From Acidobacteriota bacterium (GTDB lineage: Bacteria > Acidobacteriota > Thermoanaerobaculia > Multivoradales > JAHEKO01): DNA of 8,332 nucleotides. Positions within the stretch are counted from its first letter, which is position 1, and each line of letters opens with the position of its first letter. The stretch covers positions 1-8,332 of the forward strand of contig JAUWSP010000099.1 in NCBI GenBank assembly GCA_030610025.1. The letters are read 5' to 3'. The notes under the pieces were generated by a model. That model saw only the letters and a list, made by a program, of their open reading frames with translations, searched no databases and had not been told where the DNA came from. Below, in pieces: positions 5,249-8,332 of this stretch. The position numbers were made by a program, and so were the translations under genes.

Positions 5249-7055
5249 ACAGGCCCAGAATTTCCGACTCGCCGGCGGCGAGAATCCTCACCAACTCATC
5301 ATGGAAGTAATCGGCGTCGGTCCGCACTGAGTCGTCGATTCTCTCTTCGTAGATCTGACGGGACCGATCGATGTCTTCTCTGAGGACCTCGTAGATGTTG
5401 CGATTGCGTCTTCCCGCTTCGACCTGCTCTTCGTTGTAGAGCTTGATCTCCGTCACCAGCAGGCGGGCCAGACGCCGAGCTTCCTCGTGAACCGCTTCGC
5501 CGCTATCTTCGGCGCTGAAGCGGTTGGTGGTGAAAGCCCAACCCGCCCCCGTAACGTCCTCGGGAGGGCTGATCTGCGCGCCATCCATGGCAACCGGGGC
5601 CGGCTCGGGAACGATTTCGGGTTCCTGTGGAGGAGCTTCGAGCTCTTCGCCGGCGATCTCGGCGACCTGCTCCTCCTCGGGCTCTGCCCGTTCATCGACC
5701 TCTGGTTCGACTTCGAATCCGGTGTCCTCGGCCGGCTGCAGATCGGCTTCGGCTTCAATTTCCACCTCTGCAGCGGCAACCTCTTCTTCAGCTTCTTCGA
5801 AGTCGATGGCCTCGACGGCTGCCTCTTGTGCGTCATCTTCGGCTTCAGCGGCGACTTCCTCGTAGGCTTCCTCGACTTCTTCAGCTTCTTCGAAGTCGAC
5901 GGCCTCGACGGCTGCCTCTGGCTCATCCTCGGCCACTTCGACTTCTTCTTCGACCTGCTCGAAGTCGATCGCCTCGACCGCTTCCGCCTCTGCCTCTTGT
6001 TCTACGGCTTCTTCCTCGTAGGCCTCCTCGACTTCTTCAGCTTCTTCGAAGTCGACGGCCTCGACGGCTGCCTCTGGCTCATCCTCGGCCACTTCGACTT
6101 CTTCTTCGACCTGCTCGAAGTCGATCGCTTCCTCTTCCACGGCCTCTGCCGCCTCCGCCTCTTCGACCACGATCTCTTCGACAGGCTCGGCGGCGTAAAG
6201 GTCCTCGGCCTCCTCTTCGATGGCCGGCTCCACGACCTCTTCGATCTCTTCCATGATCGAGACGTCCGCCTCCGGAGCGCTGAACTGCCAAAGGGACAAG
6301 ACGGGTTCTCCAAAAGGCGCTTCGGTAGCCAGTCGCAGAGTAGCTGTGGAGGAGCGCTCGCGCAGAGGCAGCGTCTCCAACGCCTGGGCCGCCATATAGG
6401 CCAGGAGCTGCAGTGCGAAGAGACTGACCGACTCATCGCCTTCGGCCTGGTCGGCATAGAGAGCCACTGCAAGGTGGTCTCGAAGGACGATCGGGACAAG
6501 CACTCCGTTGAGCGGGTCGCTGTTGTCGATCCGGCTGCACAGCTCTGCGCATTCGGTGGCGTCCAGTTCGATCACCCCACGCCCCTGAGCGAGGCGGCCC
6601 CAGGGGGACCCTTCGTCGTACTCGAGAACCAGCGCCTCGAAGGCCTCGTCACCGGCTGTGAAACCGTGGCTGCTCCAACCCTGAAGTCCCTCCTCGCGCG
6701 TCAGGAACAGAGCGGCACGGGAGGCGAACCTGCCAGCGCTCTCCACCAGATTGGAGAGGATTTCGTCCTGGGTTCGACACTGGTCGAGACTGGCGACGGC
6801 GGCGTGCAGCTCGGGAAGAAAGCTCGGTGGCGGTGCCGGAAGCTCGACGGGCTCGGGTGCTTCCGGTTCGGGAATGTCGGTCTCGGCGACCGCTCCTGCC
6901 GCCAGGGCATCCGCTTCCTCTCCGAGGAGCTCGTCGATCACTTTTCGAGTCTCCTGCAGGCGCCGCAGGTACTCCTCTTTGACCTCTCGGATGGCCTCTT
7001 CTACGAGGCCCGTGATCTTGGGCTCGAGTTCGTCAAGAAACTCCTGCGAAGACAT
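5247..7055 (-). CDS. GAF-like domain protein with duplicated acidic DFE repeats and a conserved helical C-terminus
   Basis: A 602-residue protein of unknown function, probably cytoplasmic since no signal peptide or membrane segment is visible. Regions in order are: a charged helix, 1-50; a Pro/Glu linker, 55-78; a GAF-like alpha/beta domain, about 82-230, with elements such as AALFLTREEG, GVLVPIVLRDHLAVALYAD and a closing LLAYMAAQALE helix; and a highly acidic Glu/Ala/Val region, about 264-490. The last part, about 523-602, is helical (EARRLARLLVTEIKLYNEEQ, then DYFHDELVRIL). From memory it resembles C-terminal modules in Acidobacteriota and deltaproteobacterial proteins. The acidic region has five [IV]DFE[EQ] motifs at 311, 334, 363, 386 and 417. 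ATG at 7055 has GGAGGA five bases upstream, which decides it over the longer frame to 7193 that crosses the promoter. A scaffold or signalling adaptor is plausible, but the ligand and partners are unknown. Confidence 0.85.
   Translation of the reverse strand: MSSQEFLDELEPKITGLVEEAIREVKEEYLRRLQETRKVIDELLGEEADALAAGAVAETDIPEPEAPEPVELPAPPPSFLPELHAAVASLDQCRTQDEILSNLVESAGRFASRAALFLTREEGLQGWSSHGFTAGDEAFEALVLEYDEGSPWGRLAQGRGVIELDATECAELCSRIDNSDPLNGVLVPIVLRDHLAVALYADQAEGDESVSLFALQLLAYMAAQALETLPLRERSSTATLRLATEAPFGEPVLSLWQFSAPEADVSIMEEIEEVVEPAIEEEAEDLYAAEPVEEIVVEEAEAAEAVEEEAIDFEQVEEEVEVAEDEPEAAVEAVDFEEAEEVEEAYEEEAVEQEAEAEAVEAIDFEQVEEEVEVAEDEPEAAVEAVDFEEAEEVEEAYEEVAAEAEDDAQEAAVEAIDFEEAEEEVAAAEVEIEAEADLQPAEDTGFEVEPEVDERAEPEEEQVAEIAGEELEAPPQEPEIVPEPAPVAMDGAQISPPEDVTGAGWAFTTNRFSAEDSGEAVHEEARRLARLLVTEIKLYNEEQVEAGRRNRNIYEVLREDIDRSRQIYEERIDDSVRTDADYFHDELVRILAAGESEILGL
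5855..5972. repeat. 118-bp in-frame direct repeat, copy A
   Basis: This segment of the acidic coding region matches 6011-6128 at 117 of 118 positions; the single difference is 5868 (t) against 6024 (c). The period is 156 bp, or 52 codons, so the frame is kept. It encodes about residues 362-400. A shorter related copy (from 5783, starting cttcttcagcttcttcgaag) lies 93 bp before the matching part of this copy. Confidence 0.95.
6011..6128. repeat. 118-bp in-frame direct repeat, copy B
   Basis: Partner of the repeat at 5855-5972, separated from it by 38 bp of different sequence. It encodes about residues 310-348. The near-total identity, including third codon positions, points to recent duplication or gene conversion rather than selection on protein sequence alone. 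Confidence 0.95.
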
Positions 7056-7107
7056 GCGGATCCTCCACCAAATATCGAAGTCGAAGGCGGTTTTTTCGTA
7101 GACGCCT

Positions 7108-7138
7108 ATTGTATGCTTGGCGCTGTTGGCGGTGTCAA
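7108..7138 (-). promoter_or_regulatory. Sigma-70-type promoter of the GAF/acidic-protein gene
   Basis: On the minus strand a perfect -35 TTGACA (7138-7133) is followed after 19 bases by TACAAT (7113-7108), which matches five of six -10 positions. The spacer is longer than the ideal 17. The predicted start near 7101 gives a leader of about 45 bases containing the GGAGGA ribosome site, which supports the ATG at 7055 as the true start. Confidence 0.55.
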
Positions 7139-7227
7139 GGTAACACACCACCAAAACCTTTGAGGATGAGCGGTTTAGGATAGTGTTAGCCAAGCGGTCT
7201 CATGGCTTTCCGCGAGCTGGTTTCGGC

Positions 7228-7256
7228 TTGTGGCGGCCAGGGGCCTGTGGTACCTT
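7228..7256 (+). promoter_or_regulatory. Weak candidate promoter of the lipoprotein gene
   Basis: TTGTGG and TACCTT are spaced by exactly 17 bases, each matching three of six consensus positions. The predicted start near 7263 would leave a 36-base leader with the Shine-Dalgarno sequence AGGAGG at 7286-7291. The position is right but the hexamers are poor. Some promoter must exist in this divergent 243-base gap. Confidence 0.3.
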
Positions 7257-7298
7257 CGAATTCTGTGCGCTCGAGTGCACTCGATAGGAGGATGCATC

Positions 7299-8114
7299 AT
7301 GTCTAGGACCCCTTACAGTCTGCTGATGGTTGGTGTTCTGCTCGCGCTCGTAGCTACTGGCTGTGGTACGAGCGGTTCTTCGGAGCAGGAGTTGGCGAAC
7401 CAGGCAGAATGGGAATGGCTGCAAGAAACCCAGCTGGAGCTCGGTGCAAAGCGGCAGGAGCTCGTCGATCTGCAAGCGGCTGTCGCACTGGCGGCTACCG
7501 AGGAGGTGGCCGAAGAGGCTGAAGGTGAAGAGGCTGAAGGTGAGGTCGGCGAGCCTGCCGAGGACCCGGCGGCACTGCTGGCAGAGCTCGACGAGGAAGT
7601 CGCAGACCTGACAGAGGAGTACACTGGGCGTCTGGTCGGTCTTCTGAATTCCGATCCGATGATCGAAGGTGAGGCGCCGACCGAGAGGCAATTGGCGCTG
7701 CTGGCGATGAAGAGCGACGAGGACATCGTCCTTGCCCAGGAGTGGATCGACAAAGGCGGCGACTACAAACGAGCCATCGAGATCTACAAAACGGCTCTGA
7801 TGTTCGATCCGGACAACGCCAAGCTGCAGGCCGCATTGGAAGACGCGGACGCCAATCGGTATATGAGCGCGGAGCGGTTCTCGCAAGTGGAGAAAGGGAT
7901 GACCGAGACCGAGGTCCGCCTGCTCATCGGGCAGGCGAATCTTCACAACGTCCGCAAGTACGATGACAAGGGTGTGATCGCCTGGTTCTACCCGACCAGT
8001 GAGACCGGTGAAGCCGCGGCGGTCTGGTTCCGGCCTGATAAGAAGACCAAGGTCATGACGGTCTATCAGGTGAAGCTCGAGGCGGTGAAACCGGGTCAGA
8101 GCCCCGACGGATAG
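7299..8114 (+). CDS. Lipoprotein with coiled-coil, TPR-like and BamE/SmpA-like segments
   Basis: A 271-residue envelope lipoprotein. Residues 1-21 form a signal peptide (MSRTPYSLLMVGVLLALVATG) ending before lipobox cysteine C22; alanine at -3 is somewhat unusual. Residues 27-66 look like a coiled coil, 66-90 are Glu/Ala-rich, and about 140-186 resemble a TPR (DYKRAIEIYKTALMFDPDNAKL). Residues 193-260 have the pattern of the BamE/SmpA/OmlA fold: FSQVEKGMTETEVRLLIGQ, then GVIAWFYP and AAAVWFRP. BamE proteins belong to the outer-membrane protein assembly complex, but they are usually only about 110 residues without a TPR, so a Bam role is not established. ATG at 7299 has AGGAGG seven bases upstream, which decides it over the longer frame to 7230. 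It is transcribed away from the GAF gene and toward rpsU. Confidence 0.82.
   Translation: MSRTPYSLLMVGVLLALVATGCGTSGSSEQELANQAEWEWLQETQLELGAKRQELVDLQAAVALAATEEVAEEAEGEEAEGEVGEPAEDPAALLAELDEEVADLTEEYTGRLVGLLNSDPMIEGEAPTERQLALLAMKSDEDIVLAQEWIDKGGDYKRAIEIYKTALMFDPDNAKLQAALEDADANRYMSAERFSQVEKGMTETEVRLLIGQANLHNVRKYDDKGVIAWFYPTSETGEAAAVWFRPDKKTKVMTVYQVKLEAVKPGQSPDG
7512..7541. repeat. Two tandem copies of a 15-bp unit in the lipoprotein gene
   Basis: gaagaggctgaaggt occurs twice in a row with no mismatch, adding EEAEG units to the acidic linker. This is likely a slippage product, and copy number could vary between strains. Confidence 0.9.
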
Positions 8115-8122
8115 GGCTTTGC

Positions 8123-8138
8123 GGGCCTGAATAGGCCC
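8123..8138 (+). terminator. Possible weak terminator hairpin after the lipoprotein gene
   Basis: GGGCCT and AGGCCC form a 6-bp stem around GAAT eight bases after the stop codon, and flanking TGCGG/CCGCA (8120-8124 and 8143-8147) could form an alternative longer stem. No T-run follows, so termination would be inefficient or Rho-assisted. Read-through into rpsU is possible. Confidence 0.3.
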
Positions 8139-8168
8139 ACGGTCCGCAGGCAGGATTTTCCGGTTCGA

Positions 8169-8197
8169 TTGACAATGGAGTTCCGGATAAGCGAGAC
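8169..8197 (+). promoter_or_regulatory. Candidate promoter region of rpsU
   Basis: A perfect -35-like TTGACA lies at 8169-8174, but the hexamer 17 bases later (CGAGAC, 8192-8197) is a poor -10. Three TTCCGG hexamers surround it (8158, 8181, 8198). The perfect -35 and its place before a ribosomal protein gene are suggestive; the -10 is not supported. Confidence 0.25.
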
Positions 8198-8261
8198 TTC
8201 CGGCTCGCGGCGGCGGCCGCGCCTGGATTGATTCGCATAGAGAAGGTGAGGTGATTGAATA

Positions 8262-8332
8262 GTGCCGTTGGTCAGTGTGCGAGAGGACGAGAGCTTCGAG
8301 AGTGCCCTGCGCCGCTTCAAGCGCAAGTGTGA
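8262..8332 (+). CDS. rpsU: 30S ribosomal protein S21, partial (C-terminus outside window)
   Basis: Only the first 23 codons plus two bases are present. The translation begins MPLVSVREDESFESALRRFKRKC, which is the characteristic N-terminus of bacterial S21, a small basic protein of the 30S subunit near the anti-Shine-Dalgarno end of 16S rRNA that takes part in initiation. The start is GTG at 8262. An in-frame TAG just upstream rules out a longer protein. GAGGTGATT at 8248-8256 matches the extended anti-Shine-Dalgarno complement, with the start six bases later. The gene runs off the right edge, so the rest cannot be judged. Confidence 0.93.
   Translation, partial: MPLVSVREDESFESALRRFKRKC

Noticed and set aside
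5855..6128. Direct repeats considered as a CRISPR or mobile-element signature
   Set aside because: The repeats are in frame, encode the acidic arm, and have no terminal inverted repeats, transposase or unique-spacer pattern.
5487..7163. Long plus-strand open frame (558 codons) opposite the GAF/acidic gene, rich in F, L, D and G
   Set aside because: It is the mirror of Glu-rich codons (GAA/GAG read as TTC/CTC on the other strand), has no ribosome site, and covers the promoter of the real gene.
7200..7946. Minus-strand open frame of 248 codons opposite the lipoprotein gene
   Set aside because: The plus strand has a signal peptide, lipobox, ribosome site and BamE-like motifs; the minus frame has none of these.

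Overview
The window looks like chromosomal DNA from a GC-rich, diderm (Gram-negative-type) bacterium. The evidence is a lipoprotein with a BamE-like domain, a periplasmic Slt-type lytic transglycosylase, GTG/TTG starts, and codon use dominated by GC-ending codons. The C-terminal module of the large acidic protein and the lipoprotein's tail resemble, from memory, proteins of Acidobacteriota and neighbouring phyla. That placement is an inference and could not be checked here.

Left part (1-2502), all minus strand and read right to left: a coiled-coil zinc-ribbon protein, an RNase HI-type nuclease and a YggS/PLPBP-type pyridoxal phosphate homeostasis protein. The three are joined by 4-base stop/start overlaps (TTGA at 1768-1771, ATGA at 1319-1322), so they almost certainly form a translationally coupled operon. 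After a 32-base gap come a small DUF6922-like protein and an AbiEii-type nucleotidyltransferase, which overlap each other by 13 bases. This pair is a probable toxin-antitoxin or abortive-infection-type module attached to the end of a housekeeping operon. The nucleotidyltransferase runs off the left edge.

Middle (2503-2912): a minus-strand tRNA with a CAT anticodon (elongator Met or Ile2), with an extended -10 promoter in front and a strong intrinsic terminator behind. The terminator separates it from the zinc-ribbon operon.

Right-middle (2913-7055), minus strand: a soluble lytic murein transglycosylase with a long helical-repeat region and an intact SLT domain. Upstream of it lies a 602-residue protein with an N-terminal helix, a GAF-like domain, a very acidic region built from near-identical duplicated DNA, and a conserved-looking helical C-terminus. 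The second protein has no recognised function.

Right end (7056-8332): a divergent promoter region, then on the plus strand a lipoprotein combining coiled coil, TPR-like and BamE/SmpA-like segments. The window closes with the first 23 codons of rpsU (ribosomal protein S21). I saw no CRISPR array, insertion sequence or phage gene. The most unusual items are the AbiE-like pair on the zinc-ribbon/RNase H/yggS operon and the acidic DFE-repeat GAF protein.
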